This document shows positions 36,502 to 45,967 of a stretch of DNA of 64,000 nucleotides, in pieces. Origin of the DNA: Polynucleobacter sp. 73C-SIWE (GTDB lineage: Bacteria > Pseudomonadota > Gammaproteobacteria > Burkholderiales > Burkholderiaceae); assembly GCF_018882465.1 (NCBI RefSeq), contig NZ_JACVOK010000001.1, positions 620,001-684,000 of the forward strand, given 5' to 3'. The notes below the pieces were generated by a model. It was not told where the DNA came from. It saw only the letters and a program-made list of their open reading frames with translations, and did no database searches. The position numbers and the translations under genes were made by a program. The stretch's first letter is position 1. Each line of letters begins with the position of its first letter.

Positions 36502-37631
36502 TGAAAATTTACGCAGTTGGTGGTGCAATACGGGACACCCTAATGGGTTTGCCTGTGCACGACATCGACTATGTAGTTGTTGGCTCTAGCGTGGATGAAA
36601 TGATTGCCAAAGGTTTTCGTCCTGTGGGTAAGGATTTTCCAGTCTTTCTGCATCCAGAAACTCAAGCTGAATATGCCTTAGCGCGTACTGAACGAAAAAC
36701 GGGCCAAGGTTATAAAGGCTTTCATTTTTATGCAGACCCTTCAGTGACCTTAGAGCAAGACTTAGAGCGCCGTGATTTAACCATCAATGCGATGGCCCAA
36801 GAAATTGATGCCGATGGAAAACAATTTGGCCCCATCATTGATCCATATAACGGCCAAGAAGATTTGGCTAGCAAAGTATTTCGTCACGTATCTGATGCAT
36901 TTGCCGAAGATCCACTGCGTTTACTGCGTATTGCACGTTTTGCTGCACGCTTCCCCGAATTTAGTATTGCTAATGAGACGATGGCAGCGTTAAAAGCGAT
37001 TGTTCAATCTGGTGAGTTAAGCACACTTTCAGCAGAGCGGATTTGGCAGGAGCTGGCTAGAGGCTTGATTTCTTCCAGGCCCATGCATATGTTTCAGGTC
37101 CTATTAAATACAGGCGCTAGCAAAAGTTTATTACCCGCATTGCTCAACGTAAAGCTTGCGGATGAACCTTTTCGTGAGACATTGATTGCGCATTACGAAG
37201 CAAGTGGCAATGGATTAGAAGAGCGTTGCGCCATTACTTTGATGGATCTTCCTGCGACTGAAATTCGCTCATGGGCTCAATGTGTACGTATGCCCATTGA
37301 ATTACGTGACTTCAGTGAAATTTTTAGTGAGCTGAGGGTATTGGTTCAGAAGTATGCGCACACCCCTTATCAATCTGTTGATGTCTTAGCTTGGTTTAAT
37401 CGCGCAGATGTTTGGCGCAAACCAGATCGTGCCCAGCTATTGCTGAGCCTTGCCGACAAAATTGGATTGAATGTTTCTGTGTTGACGAATGCGATGCGTA
37501 AGGCCCTAGCATTAAATACAGCAGAGATTATTGCTGGTGTTGAGGCGCAAGATCGATCGAATGGTGAGCGGATTGGTAGTGCATTTGAATCTGCAAGACT
37601 CGCTGCAATTACTGCTGTACTTCAGTCTTAG
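36501..37631 (+). CDS. cca: CCA-adding enzyme (multifunctional tRNA nucleotidyltransferase), short form
   Basis: Cca adds or repairs the 3'-CCA end of tRNAs. The 376-residue class II nucleotidyltransferase has [10 protein letters not shown], the metal-binding D-x-D as DID in [36 protein letters not shown] and [13 protein letters not shown] in order. It lacks the C-terminal HD phosphohydrolase domain present in E. coli Cca (412 residues): I see no HD motif after residue 230. It overlaps the preceding gene by one base and converges on the methyltransferase gene with a 3-base gap. Confidence 0.92.
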   Translation: MKIYAVGGAIRDTLMGLPVHDIDYVVVGSSVDEMIAKGFRPVGKDFPVFLHPETQAEYALARTERKTGQGYKGFHFYADPSVTLEQDLERRDLTINAMAQEIDADGKQFGPIIDPYNGQEDLASKVFRHVSDAFAEDPLRLLRIARFAARFPEFSIANETMAALKAIVQSGELSTLSAERIWQELARGLISSRPMHMFQVLLNTGASKSLLPALLNVKLADEPFRETLIAHYEASGNGLEERCAITLMDLPATEIRSWAQCVRMPIELRDFSEIFSELRVLVQKYAHTPYQSVDVLAWFNRADVWRKPDRAQLLLSLADKIGLNVSVLTNAMRKALALNTAEIIAGVEAQDRSNGERIGSAFESARLAAITAVLQS

Positions 37632-37634
37632 ACT

Positions 37635-38822
37635 TTAGAGTCTATTTCTGCCCCGAAGTCCAGGTAGGTCTTCTAGAGAATGTTCCGGCAATAAGTTACC
37701 TAAATTTTTTGAGAAGGCAAACGCCTTGAAGAGCTCACCCATTTCGGCCTCGGACAGTAGTTTTTGTAGTGAGTTTGAGATTGGTAAAAAGGTTTCAGGA
37801 TCGCTCGGATTGCCAATCTCTAATGCAATATCACCAATCCCCGCATCTAATAAATACGCGGCTTGATTAGTGAGATACACATCATCAGCATTTTCCACAA
37901 GTGCGTTACGCGCAATTTGTGACCACTCTACATGGGTCGTCAAATCACAAAGGCCTGGAAGGTAAAAGGGATCCTGAATTGCATGATGGCGATGGTGTGC
38001 CATTAGCGTACCTTCCAGTCTTTGTGAGTGGTAGTACTCGCTTTCTGGAAAGCCATAGTCGAAAGTCAAAAATAGACCAGTGTCTAGTTGCTTGGCAACT
38101 TGCCGCATCCATGCATTAGCAGGCATATGTAATTCAGTGACATAGCCTTCGGAAAAATTCCCACTTAAGAGGCTTTCAGGCAATAGATCTTGCGCTACGG
38201 GTGAGCCAACTTTCCAAAGTAGCTTGTGATTTTCAAAGCCAACGCCATACCAATACCAACATCCATTTTGATAAATGATCGCATCGCAGGGAATGGCGTC
38301 GATGACTTCGTTAGCAAGAATGATGCCCTTGAATTCTTTTGGTAATTCGCTAAGCCAACAAGATTGAGTGGATAAATTTAATTTTTGAACAAGGCCATCA
38401 ATGCGTTCTTGCTGACGCTGTGCTAGATCAGGAGAGATCTCGATGATGTCGTAGCGATCCAAGCTAAAGCCAAGATCATGAAGTCGACTCAGAATCGAGG
38501 CAGCAAGCTTTCCTGTCCCAGCGCCAAATTCAAGGATTTGGGTCGGCAAACCTTTTTCTTGGAGACCTTCAAAAACCGGCAATAAGGTAGAGCAAATTGC
38601 CGCTCCAAAGAGGGGGCTTAGCTCAGGGGCCGTGGTGAAGTCCCCACTAGCGCCTAATTTATGAGCCCCGGCGCTGTAATAGCCCATTCCAGGCTCATAT
38701 AAGGTCATCTCCATATACCGAGAAAATGGCAGCCAGCCGCCCTGAGAGGCGATCTGAGACGCAATTTTGGCCTTGAGGAGCTCGCTATGCTCCGTTTCAA
38801 GGCTGGTCAAGGTAATATCCAT
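37635..38822 (-). CDS. MidA/NDUFAF7-like SAM-dependent methyltransferase (DUF185)
   Basis: A 395-residue protein of the family whose mitochondrial member NDUFAF7 methylates an arginine in complex I. Motifs: an N-terminal FSRYMEMTLYEPGMGYYSAG, GDFTTAPELSPLFGAAI, the SAM site ILEFGAGTGKLAASIL and the post-motif ILANEVIDAIPCD. The conserved GDFxTAPExSPLFG block is diagnostic. Its target in bacteria is not established. It is divergent from the pteridine reductase gene with 25 bases between starts. The nearby NDUFA9-like gene is another complex I-associated family, which may be more than coincidence. Confidence 0.87.
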   Translation of the reverse strand: MDITLTSLETEHSELLKAKIASQIASQGGWLPFSRYMEMTLYEPGMGYYSAGAHKLGASGDFTTAPELSPLFGAAICSTLLPVFEGLQEKGLPTQILEFGAGTGKLAASILSRLHDLGFSLDRYDIIEISPDLAQRQQERIDGLVQKLNLSTQSCWLSELPKEFKGIILANEVIDAIPCDAIIYQNGCWYWYGVGFENHKLLWKVGSPVAQDLLPESLLSGNFSEGYVTELHMPANAWMRQVAKQLDTGLFLTFDYGFPESEYYHSQRLEGTLMAHHRHHAIQDPFYLPGLCDLTTHVEWSQIARNALVENADDVYLTNQAAYLLDAGIGDIALEIGNPSDPETFLPISNSLQKLLSEAEMGELFKAFAFSKNLGNLLPEHSLEDLPGLRGRNRL

Positions 38823-38847
38823 AGCTCGCTAGTCTAAGAGAATTTAA

Positions 38848-39654
38848 TTGAACTCACCCTCATCCCGCCAACAGAAAGCAGTTTTAGTGACGGGCGCAGC
38901 CAAGCGCCTAGGTCGAGAAATTGCTTTGGAGTTTGCACGCCAGGGATGGGATGTGGCAGTTCATTATGGGCGATCCGAGCAAGATGCTCAGGAAACCGTC
39001 AAACAAATTCAGGCTATTGGGGTCCAGGCTCAAGCTTTTCAGGCCGATTTGGCAGATGAGGGTGCTATCAAAATACTCTTTACCGCAGTTACTAAACAAT
39101 TTCCAAACTTGCATTGCCTAGTCAATAGCGCATCTATTTTTGAGTACGATCGCGCCAATTCGGATGCACCGTTGAGTGCGACTAGCTTGCAAAATCACAT
39201 GCAGGTCAATTTAACTGCGCCCATTTTGCTATCTCAGCTAATGTTTGAATATCAGCAAAATAATTCAAATAAAACAGATGGTGATCACTTGCCATCGGTC
39301 ATTCAATTGCTTGATCAAAAGTTAATTAATCTCAATCCAGATTATTTGTCATATACCTTGTCTAAAGCAGCTTTAGCAACTTCCGTTGAGGTACTGGCGT
39401 TAGATTTTGCTCCTCACCTCAGGGTGGTTGGCTTGGCACCTGGAATTTCCTTGCCCTCTGGCGATCAAACTAATGACGGATTTGCAAAAGCGCATCAAAT
39501 GACGCCATTGGGAAAGTCATCGACGCCAAATGATGTTGCAGGAGCAGCTGTATTTTTGGCGCAAGCGAATGCCGTTACTGGCACCACTTTATATGTTGAT
39601 GGTGGCCAACATTTATTACCCTCATCACGTGATGTGATGTTCAAGACAAATTAA
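38848..39654 (+). CDS. Pteridine reductase-like SDR (PTR1/FolM type)
   Basis: A 268-residue short-chain dehydrogenase with a cofactor motif TGAAKRLGREIA near the N-terminus, where the Arg fits NADPH. The catalytic residues follow the pteridine reductase pattern: Asp in QLLDQKL in place of the usual Ser, then Tyr and Lys in YTLSKAAL. It therefore probably reduces dihydropteridines or dihydrofolate, like FolM/PTR1. The start is TTG at 38848. It lies 11 bases before folB, which supports a folate or monapterin role. Confidence 0.8.
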   Translation: MNSPSSRQQKAVLVTGAAKRLGREIALEFARQGWDVAVHYGRSEQDAQETVKQIQAIGVQAQAFQADLADEGAIKILFTAVTKQFPNLHCLVNSASIFEYDRANSDAPLSATSLQNHMQVNLTAPILLSQLMFEYQQNNSNKTDGDHLPSVIQLLDQKLINLNPDYLSYTLSKAALATSVEVLALDFAPHLRVVGLAPGISLPSGDQTNDGFAKAHQMTPLGKSSTPNDVAGAAVFLAQANAVTGTTLYVDGGQHLLPSSRDVMFKTN

Positions 39655-39665
39655 GTAGGTTATTC

Positions 39666-40061
39666 ATGCACGCAATTCTTTCTCATCCAGCTCTTGTAGA
39701 TTGCCGCCGTTTATTTTTGCGCGACTATGAAATCTATATCAATATTGGTGTTCATGATTTTGAGAAAAAAGCAGAGCAACGCGTGACTCTAAATGTCGAT
39801 CTTTACATTCCATTGGCGATGAATACTCCAACGCATGATCAGTTAGATGAAGTGGTTGATTACGACTTTATGCGCGAAACCATTAAGGCGCGGGCTTCTA
39901 AAGGTCATATTCATCTTCAAGAAACGTTTTGTGATGACATCGTAGCTGCAATGCTGGCACATCCTAAGGTATTGGCAGCGCGAGTTAGTACGGCCAAGCC
40001 AGACGTATATCCAGATTGTCATTCTGTTGGTGTCGAAGTATTTCGGATTAAGCAAGCGTAA
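39666..40061 (+). CDS. folB: Dihydroneopterin aldolase
   Basis: FolB converts dihydroneopterin to 6-hydroxymethyl-dihydropterin in folate synthesis. The 131-residue protein contains IYINIGVHDFEKKAEQRVTLNVDL, matching the I.IGVYxWE..xQ.V pattern, DEVVDYDFMRETI and the C-terminal VAAM..HPKVLAARVSTAKP. The catalytic Lys is in the STAKPD turn. It begins with 13 extra residues ahead of the usual start (HAILSHPALVDCR). It follows the pteridine reductase by 11 bases and precedes ttcA by 10. Confidence 0.9.
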   Translation: MHAILSHPALVDCRRLFLRDYEIYINIGVHDFEKKAEQRVTLNVDLYIPLAMNTPTHDQLDEVVDYDFMRETIKARASKGHIHLQETFCDDIVAAMLAHPKVLAARVSTAKPDVYPDCHSVGVEVFRIKQA

Positions 40062-40071
40062 GTGAGTTGCT

Positions 40072-40980
40072 ATGGGTGATATTCGTAAAGTCGTCTTTGA
40101 AGAGAACAAGCTAGAGAAAAAACTCTGTCGCTTAGTAGGTCAAGCCATCGGTGACTTTGGCATGATTGAAGATGGCGACAAAGTGATGGTGTGTGTTTCT
40201 GGTGGCAAAGATAGTTATGCCATGCTGGATATTTTGATGAAGTTACGTGAGCGAGCTCCAATTCATTTCGAGATCATTGCTGTTAACTTGGATCAGAAGC
40301 AGCCTAACTTTCCTGCGGAGATATTGCCCAATTATTTAAAGAGTTTGGGCGTTCAGTTTCACATTGAAGAGCAAGACACCTACAGTATTGTCAAGCGCGT
40401 TATTCCTGAAGGAAAAACAACGTGTGGTTTATGTTCTCGTTTACGCCGAGGTATTTTGTATCGCGTGGCAGATGAATTGGGTGCAACAAAGATTGCTTTA
40501 GGCCATCATCGCGATGACATTTTAGAAACTTTGATGCTGAATATGTTTTATGCAGGCAAATTAAAAGGCATGCCCCCTAAGTTACGTTCCGATGATGGCA
40601 AGCATATTGTTATCCGTCCTTTAGCTTATGTTCCCGAGAAATTACTTGAGCGCTATGCGGGCGATATGAATTTCCCGATCATTCCTTGTGATCTTTGCGG
40701 TAGTCAGCCCAATCTTCAGCGTCAGGTAATGAAGGAAATGTTGCGTGACTGGGAAAAGAAGCACCCTGGCCGAGTAGAAAATCTCTTTCGCTCAATGCAC
40801 CATATCGTTCCATCCCATTTAATGGATGGCGAGGCCTTTGATTTCCAAAACCTAGAGATTTCTACCGAGCTATCTGGCATTGCCGCTAGATCATCCGGCG
40901 ATAAAGCGATTGATGAGGCGGAATTAGACGAATTGGCTTGTGGAACTCTCATTCAGGGGACTTATAATCCCCCCTTATGA
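40072..40980 (+). CDS. ttcA: tRNA 2-thiocytidine synthetase TtcA
   Basis: TtcA thiolates cytidine-32 of certain tRNAs using ATP and an iron-sulfur cluster. The 302-residue protein has the PP-loop SGGKDS (43-48), the cluster/catalytic cysteines C118 and C121 in [12 protein letters not shown], a further CxxC in [11 protein letters not shown], and [16 protein letters not shown]. All conserved cysteines are present. Its stop overlaps the glmU ATG by four bases. Confidence 0.95.
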   Translation: MGDIRKVVFEENKLEKKLCRLVGQAIGDFGMIEDGDKVMVCVSGGKDSYAMLDILMKLRERAPIHFEIIAVNLDQKQPNFPAEILPNYLKSLGVQFHIEEQDTYSIVKRVIPEGKTTCGLCSRLRRGILYRVADELGATKIALGHHRDDILETLMLNMFYAGKLKGMPPKLRSDDGKHIVIRPLAYVPEKLLERYAGDMNFPIIPCDLCGSQPNLQRQVMKEMLRDWEKKHPGRVENLFRSMHHIVPSHLMDGEAFDFQNLEISTELSGIAARSSGDKAIDEAELDELACGTLIQGTYNPPL

Positions 40981-42467
40981 ATATCGTCATCTTGGCTGCT
41001 GGGCAAGGAAAGCGGATGAAATCCGCCCTGCCTAAGGTTCTGCAAACGCTAGCAGGGGAGCCTCTCCTCCAGCACGTCCTTGTTACTGCTTTATCACTAC
41101 AAAACAAGCAGACCAAAAACGGTCCAATCGTGGTGGTTGGTCATGGTGCTGCCGATGTAAAGGAATTCTTAGCCAATGTAAGTAAAGTTGATCCGACCTT
41201 TAGCAAAGTCTCTACTGCACTCCAGGCTGAGCAAAAAGGAACAGGCCATGCTCTGCTGCAAGCACTGCCAAAATTAGATATGCAAGAACCTACTTTGGTT
41301 CTCTATGGCGATGTCCCGCTGACTAGTAAAAAAACTTTAAGTAAATTAGCCAAATTAGCAGACGGTGTGCGTGGCCAAGATTCTGCCCTTGCATTACTTA
41401 CTCAGATTCTAGAAAACCCAAAGGGCTATGGCCGTATTGTTCGTGACGCCGATGGTTCAGTGCAGGAGATTGTTGAAGAGAAAGATGCAACACCAGCACA
41501 AAAAGCGATTCATGAAATTAACACTGGCATCATGGCGTTGCCAACCAATGTATTAAAGAAATGGCTAAAAGCTTTGCGCGCGAGCAATGCCCAAGGCGAA
41601 TATTATTTAACCGATGTGATTGCGATGGCCGTGAAAGATGGCGTTCCCATTCGCACGACACAAGCAGATGATGAATTTGAAACAGTTGGCGTGAATAGTC
41701 GCGACCAATTAGCCTCCTTAGAGCGCATTCATCAACTCAATATTGCTAATCAATTGATGGATGCTGGTGTGTCATTTGCTGATCCTGCTCGCATTGATGT
41801 GCGCGGCACACTCGAGTGCGGTACCGATGTTTTTATTGATGTAGGTTGTGTCTTTGAAGGCTGCGTCACCCTGGCAGCGGGAACAACAATTGGCCCTTAC
41901 TGCATGATTCGTAACAGTGTGATTGGTAAAGGAGTTGCAGTAAATGCCTACAGCCATATTGATGGGGCTAAAGTTGGCAACCAGTCAGTGATTGGGCCAT
42001 ATGCACGCTTACGCCCCGGCGCTGATTTATCAAACGATGTTCATATTGGTAACTTCGTTGAAGTAAAGAACAGCAAAATCGCGGCTAATAGCAAAGCAAA
42101 TCATTTAGCTTATATCGGCGATTCTATTGTGGGCTCGAGAGTTAATATTGGTGCAGGTACCATTACTTGTAACTATGATGGCGTGAATAAGCACCAAACC
42201 ATTATTGAGGATGATGTTTTTATTGGTTCCGATACACAGCTAGTTGCTCCTGTGCGTGTTGGCCGTGGCGCTACATTAGGTGCAGGCACAACCCTGACAA
42301 AAGATGCGCCAGCAAATCAGCTAACAGTATCCAGAGCAAGGCAAGTTTCTTTACAGTGGAAGCGCCCTGTTAAGCAAGAGAAAAAGCCTGCTGCAAAGAA
42401 AGCCACTAGCAAGAAAGTCGCCGTGAAAAAGGTGACCATTAAAAAAACCGCAAAGGGTAAAAAATAA
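40977..42467 (+). CDS. glmU: Bifunctional UDP-N-acetylglucosamine pyrophosphorylase / glucosamine-1-phosphate acetyltransferase with a lysine-rich tail
   Basis: GlmU makes UDP-GlcNAc, the precursor of peptidoglycan and LPS. The N-terminal uridyltransferase domain has [18 protein letters not shown] and YGDVPLTS; the C-terminal left-handed beta-helix acetyltransferase domain has [20 protein letters not shown] and [14 protein letters not shown]. The total of 496 residues exceeds E. coli GlmU (456), because the last ~31 residues (466-496) form a basic tail in which 14 are Lys, interspersed with Ala, Val and Thr. The tail resembles histone-H1-like sequences. The gene overlaps ttcA by four bases and glmS by one. 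Confidence 0.95.
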   Translation: MNIVILAAGQGKRMKSALPKVLQTLAGEPLLQHVLVTALSLQNKQTKNGPIVVVGHGAADVKEFLANVSKVDPTFSKVSTALQAEQKGTGHALLQALPKLDMQEPTLVLYGDVPLTSKKTLSKLAKLADGVRGQDSALALLTQILENPKGYGRIVRDADGSVQEIVEEKDATPAQKAIHEINTGIMALPTNVLKKWLKALRASNAQGEYYLTDVIAMAVKDGVPIRTTQADDEFETVGVNSRDQLASLERIHQLNIANQLMDAGVSFADPARIDVRGTLECGTDVFIDVGCVFEGCVTLAAGTTIGPYCMIRNSVIGKGVAVNAYSHIDGAKVGNQSVIGPYARLRPGADLSNDVHIGNFVEVKNSKIAANSKANHLAYIGDSIVGSRVNIGAGTITCNYDGVNKHQTIIEDDVFIGSDTQLVAPVRVGRGATLGAGTTLTKDAPANQLTVSRARQVSLQWKRPVKQEKKPAAKKATSKKVAVKKVTIKKTAKGKK

Positions 42468-44299
42468 TGTGCGGAATTGTTGGTGCAGCATCCCATCAAA
42501 ATATTGTTGATGTTCTAGTTGAAGGCTTACGTCGCCTTGAGTACCGCGGGTATGATTCATGTGGATTTGCGGTCATTAATGGAGATGATGCCAAGCATCC
42601 AATCGAAAGGGCTCGCACTACAGCCCGCGTTTCTGAGTTAGCTGAGCAGGGCAAAGGGTTTATGGGCACGGTCGGTATTGCCCATACACGCTGGGCTACG
42701 CATGGTAAGCCAGATACGCAAAATGCTCACCCGCATATTTCGAATGACCTGATCGCTGTTGTACATAACGGCATTATTGAGAATTACGAAATCTTGCGCT
42801 CAGAATTAAAAGCTGCGGGCTATGTGTTCACTTCAGAGACCGATACTGAGGTGATTGCCCATTTGATTCATCAACAATACGTTACTGATGGCCAAAAAGA
42901 CATCGCCCAATCAGTCAGAATAGTTTTACCTAAATTACATGGTGCATACGCGATTGGCGTAATTACTCAAGTTCAGCCTACAACCTTAATTGGTGCACGA
43001 GCTGGCTCGCCATTGGTAATAGCTTTAGGTGATCATGAAAACTTTTTAGCCTCAGACGCACTGGCTTTGGCTGGGCGTGCTAGCTCAATGATGTACTTAG
43101 AAGAGGGCGATGTCGCCATTCTTAAAGCAGAAAGTGTAGAGGTGACCGATCAAGCCGGTAGACCCGTTCAAAGAGAGCGCAAGCCAATGCCTACGCAGGC
43201 AGACTCTGTGGATCTTGGCCCTTATCAGCATTACATGCAAAAAGAGATCTTTGAGCAGCCTCGGGCGATTGGCGATACGCTGGCTAATATTGCTTCTTTT
43301 GGCCCAGAACTCTTCAATGCAAATGCTGGTGACTGGAAGAAATTTGATCAAATCTTAATTTTGGCCTGTGGTACCAGTTATTACTCGGCATGTGTTGGTA
43401 AATATTGGCTCGAAGATATCGCTGGTATTCCAACTCAAGTTGAGATTGCAAGCGAGTATCGTTATCGCACCACTGTTCCAAATCCAAAAACTTTGATTGT
43501 GGTCGTATCTCAATCAGGCGAGACAGCAGATACATTAGCGGCCCTGCGTCATGCCAAGAGTCTTGGGCATCAGTACACCCTGTCAATTTGTAACGTTGCT
43601 AGTAGCGCCATGGTTCGTGAAACGGGTTGGCACTTTTTAACTAAAGCCGGCACTGAAATTGGTGTTGCCTCGACAAAAGCCTTTACTACACAGTTATTGG
43701 CACTTTACCTCTTGGCAGTTTCATTAGCCAAGCGTGCAGGGAGAATCTCTCCTGAAAAAGAAAAAGAGCTACTTCGTGAATTACGTCACCTACCTAAAGC
43801 ACTGCATGCCGTATTAGCGCTGGAACCGCAAATCATCGCTTGGAGCGATGCTTTTTCTAAATGTGAGAATGCGCTTTTCTTAGGGCGCGGCCTGCATTAC
43901 CCAATCGCACTCGAAGGGGCATTGAAATTAAAAGAGATTTCATACATTCATGCTGAGGCTTATCCAGCTGGCGAGTTAAAGCATGGCCCTTTGGCATTAG
44001 TAACTGACAAAATGCCAGTTGTAACGGTTGCTCCAAAAGATGAGCTTCTTGAAAAACTCAAATCCAATATGCAAGAAGTCAAAGCGCGAGGCGGTAAACT
44101 TTATGTGTTTGCTGATCACGATACTGAGATTGTCAGTAGCGATGGCATTAATGTCATTCGCTTGCCGGAGCACTATGGCAACCTTTCTCCAATTCTGCAT
44201 GTAGTGCCTCTACAGCTACTGGCATATCACACAGCCTGTTCACGCGGCACTGATGTAGATAAGCCAAGAAATCTTGCAAAGAGCGTTACCGTCGAATAA
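42467..44299 (+). CDS. glmS: Glucosamine-6-phosphate synthase (isomerising)
   Basis: GlmS converts fructose-6-phosphate and glutamine to glucosamine-6-phosphate, feeding GlmU next to it. The 610-residue protein has the N-terminal amidotransferase domain with nucleophile Cys2 (CGIVGA), HTRWATHG and [10 protein letters not shown], then two SIS domains with [21 protein letters not shown] and the C-terminal [13 protein letters not shown]. The start overlaps the glmU stop by a single base. No glmS ribozyme is expected in this group and there is no space for one. Confidence 0.97.
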   Translation: MCGIVGAASHQNIVDVLVEGLRRLEYRGYDSCGFAVINGDDAKHPIERARTTARVSELAEQGKGFMGTVGIAHTRWATHGKPDTQNAHPHISNDLIAVVHNGIIENYEILRSELKAAGYVFTSETDTEVIAHLIHQQYVTDGQKDIAQSVRIVLPKLHGAYAIGVITQVQPTTLIGARAGSPLVIALGDHENFLASDALALAGRASSMMYLEEGDVAILKAESVEVTDQAGRPVQRERKPMPTQADSVDLGPYQHYMQKEIFEQPRAIGDTLANIASFGPELFNANAGDWKKFDQILILACGTSYYSACVGKYWLEDIAGIPTQVEIASEYRYRTTVPNPKTLIVVVSQSGETADTLAALRHAKSLGHQYTLSICNVASSAMVRETGWHFLTKAGTEIGVASTKAFTTQLLALYLLAVSLAKRAGRISPEKEKELLRELRHLPKALHAVLALEPQIIAWSDAFSKCENALFLGRGLHYPIALEGALKLKEISYIHAEAYPAGELKHGPLALVTDKMPVVTVAPKDELLEKLKSNMQEVKARGGKLYVFADHDTEIVSSDGINVIRLPEHYGNLSPILHVVPLQLLAYHTACSRGTDVDKPRNLAKSVTVE

Positions 44300-44413
44300 T
44301 TTCCAAGTTTGACATTTGCTCAAAGCTGTGAACAAATTTAATTAGTTAAATCAGGGCTTTGCAGGGCTCCGATTGTATTTCTGTGTTCAAATAAGTCTTG
44401 TAAAAGAGGATAT

Positions 44414-45967
44414 TTGCTGCAATTCATGTTTCTGTCGAAAGTGTTTCCACTCTCACGTTTGAACTTACTTCTGTTGATTTGTACAGGAGTGCTGTCTGCT
44501 TGTGCGGCCGGTCCTGATTTTAAGCAACCTGATGCTCCAAAGACTAAGACGTATACAGAGGGCCCTCTCTCTCCAAAATTAACCACTGCTCCTGGAGTGC
44601 CCGGTGGCACTCCTCAAGAATTTGCCGAGGGGGCAGATATAGAGGCGCAATGGTGGGAGCTTTATAAGTCTCCAGAGCTAGATGCTCTGATCAAAAAAGC
44701 ACTTGAGCAAAACCCAAATTTAGGTGCAGCAGATGCAGCATTGCGTGCCGCACAAGAAAATGTGAGCGCTCAAATTGGCGGCCAATATTTTCCAGCAGTA
44801 AGTGTTGGTGGCGCAGCTAATCGACAACTTCAGCCAGCCGGAATTTATGGCCTGCCGTATGGTTCAGACACTTATAATCTTTACAACACCTCAGTAAATG
44901 TAACTTATAAGTTAGACGTCTTTGGGGGTGCGCGCCGTGCAGTCGAGGGTGCGAGAGCCCAGGCTGAAGTTGCTCAGTTTCAACTAGAGGGAGCATATCT
45001 TTCTCTAACCGCTAACGTAGTCACAAGCGCGGTTAAAGAGGCAGCCTTGCGTGCGCAAATGCAGGCGACAGAAGAAATCTTAAAAGCCCAAATCAATTTG
45101 GCAGAAGTAACAGAGAAGCAACTCAAGATTGGTACGGTTAATAAAGTTGATTTGACTTCCCAGCAAACTTTAGTGGCAAGTTCACAAGTTGATCTATTTA
45201 ACTATGAAAGAAATTTAGCCTTTGCTCGTAATCAGTTGGCAGTACTTGTTGGTGAGCTGCCTAGCAACGCCAATGTTGCAAAGTTTGATCTCTCAAATTT
45301 GCACTTGCCTGAAAAGTTACCGCTCTCTGTTCCGTCAAGTCTAGTGCGTCAGCGCCCCGATGTACGGGCTGCAGAGGCTCAACTCAAGGCGCAGAACGCA
45401 TTTGTTGGCGTGGCTACAGCAAATTTATTACCGCAGTTTAATATCACTGGCTCAATTGGTTCCGCTGCGCTGACCTCAGCTGCATTATTTGGCCCCAACT
45501 CGGCATTGTGGTCTATTGGCGGCGGAATTTTGCAGCCCCTGTTTCAGGGTGGTCAGTTATTAGCGCAGCGTCGTGGCGCAATCGCAAATTATGAGCAAGC
45601 AGCTTTTCAGTATCAGTCTACGGTCTTAAATGCTTTTCAAGAAGTGGCTAACTCATTACGCGCCCTCGAGACAGGTGCACAAGCTCTAAAGGCAGCATCA
45701 GACGCAGAGCGTTACGCCTTTGAAACACTCGACTTAGTTCAGCAGCAATATAAATTAGGTACTGCTAGTTATTTGGCAGTCCTGTATTACCAAAATCAGT
45801 ATCAACAGGCAAAAGTGAAATCAGTCGCGGCTCAAGCAACTCGTTTTTCTGATACAGCAGCATTATTTACAGCATTGGGTGGTGGTTGGTGGAATCGTGA
45901 GGGCCCCGCTTTTAAACGAAAAGACATAGCGAACAAAAATCAAAATGAAACTTCTGGAAACAATTAA
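44414..45967 (+). CDS. RND efflux outer-membrane channel lipoprotein (OprM/NodT type)
   Basis: A TolC-like outer-membrane channel for a tripartite efflux pump. The N-terminus has a lipoprotein signal with lipobox LSAC, followed by the typical CAAGPDFKQPDAPKTKTY. Two OEP repeats follow, with FGGARRAVEGARAQAEVAQFQ and QQYKLGTASYLAVLYYQNQYQQA. The TTG at 44414 lies just after AGAGGA; an ATG four codons later (44426) is a possible alternative with a poorer ribosome site. 517 residues from the TTG. It is the first gene of the operon and overlaps the adaptor gene by 23 bases. Confidence 0.9.
   Translation: MLQFMFLSKVFPLSRLNLLLLICTGVLSACAAGPDFKQPDAPKTKTYTEGPLSPKLTTAPGVPGGTPQEFAEGADIEAQWWELYKSPELDALIKKALEQNPNLGAADAALRAAQENVSAQIGGQYFPAVSVGGAANRQLQPAGIYGLPYGSDTYNLYNTSVNVTYKLDVFGGARRAVEGARAQAEVAQFQLEGAYLSLTANVVTSAVKEAALRAQMQATEEILKAQINLAEVTEKQLKIGTVNKVDLTSQQTLVASSQVDLFNYERNLAFARNQLAVLVGELPSNANVAKFDLSNLHLPEKLPLSVPSSLVRQRPDVRAAEAQLKAQNAFVGVATANLLPQFNITGSIGSAALTSAALFGPNSALWSIGGGILQPLFQGGQLLAQRRGAIANYEQAAFQYQSTVLNAFQEVANSLRALETGAQALKAASDAERYAFETLDLVQQQYKLGTASYLAVLYYQNQYQQAKVKSVAAQATRFSDTAALFTALGGGWWNREGPAFKRKDIANKNQNETSGNN

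Noticed and set aside
44300..44413. Regulatory RNA or terminator between glmS and the efflux operon
   Set aside because: Only short imperfect repeats and no G+C-rich hairpin with a T-run. No recognisable regulator-binding site.
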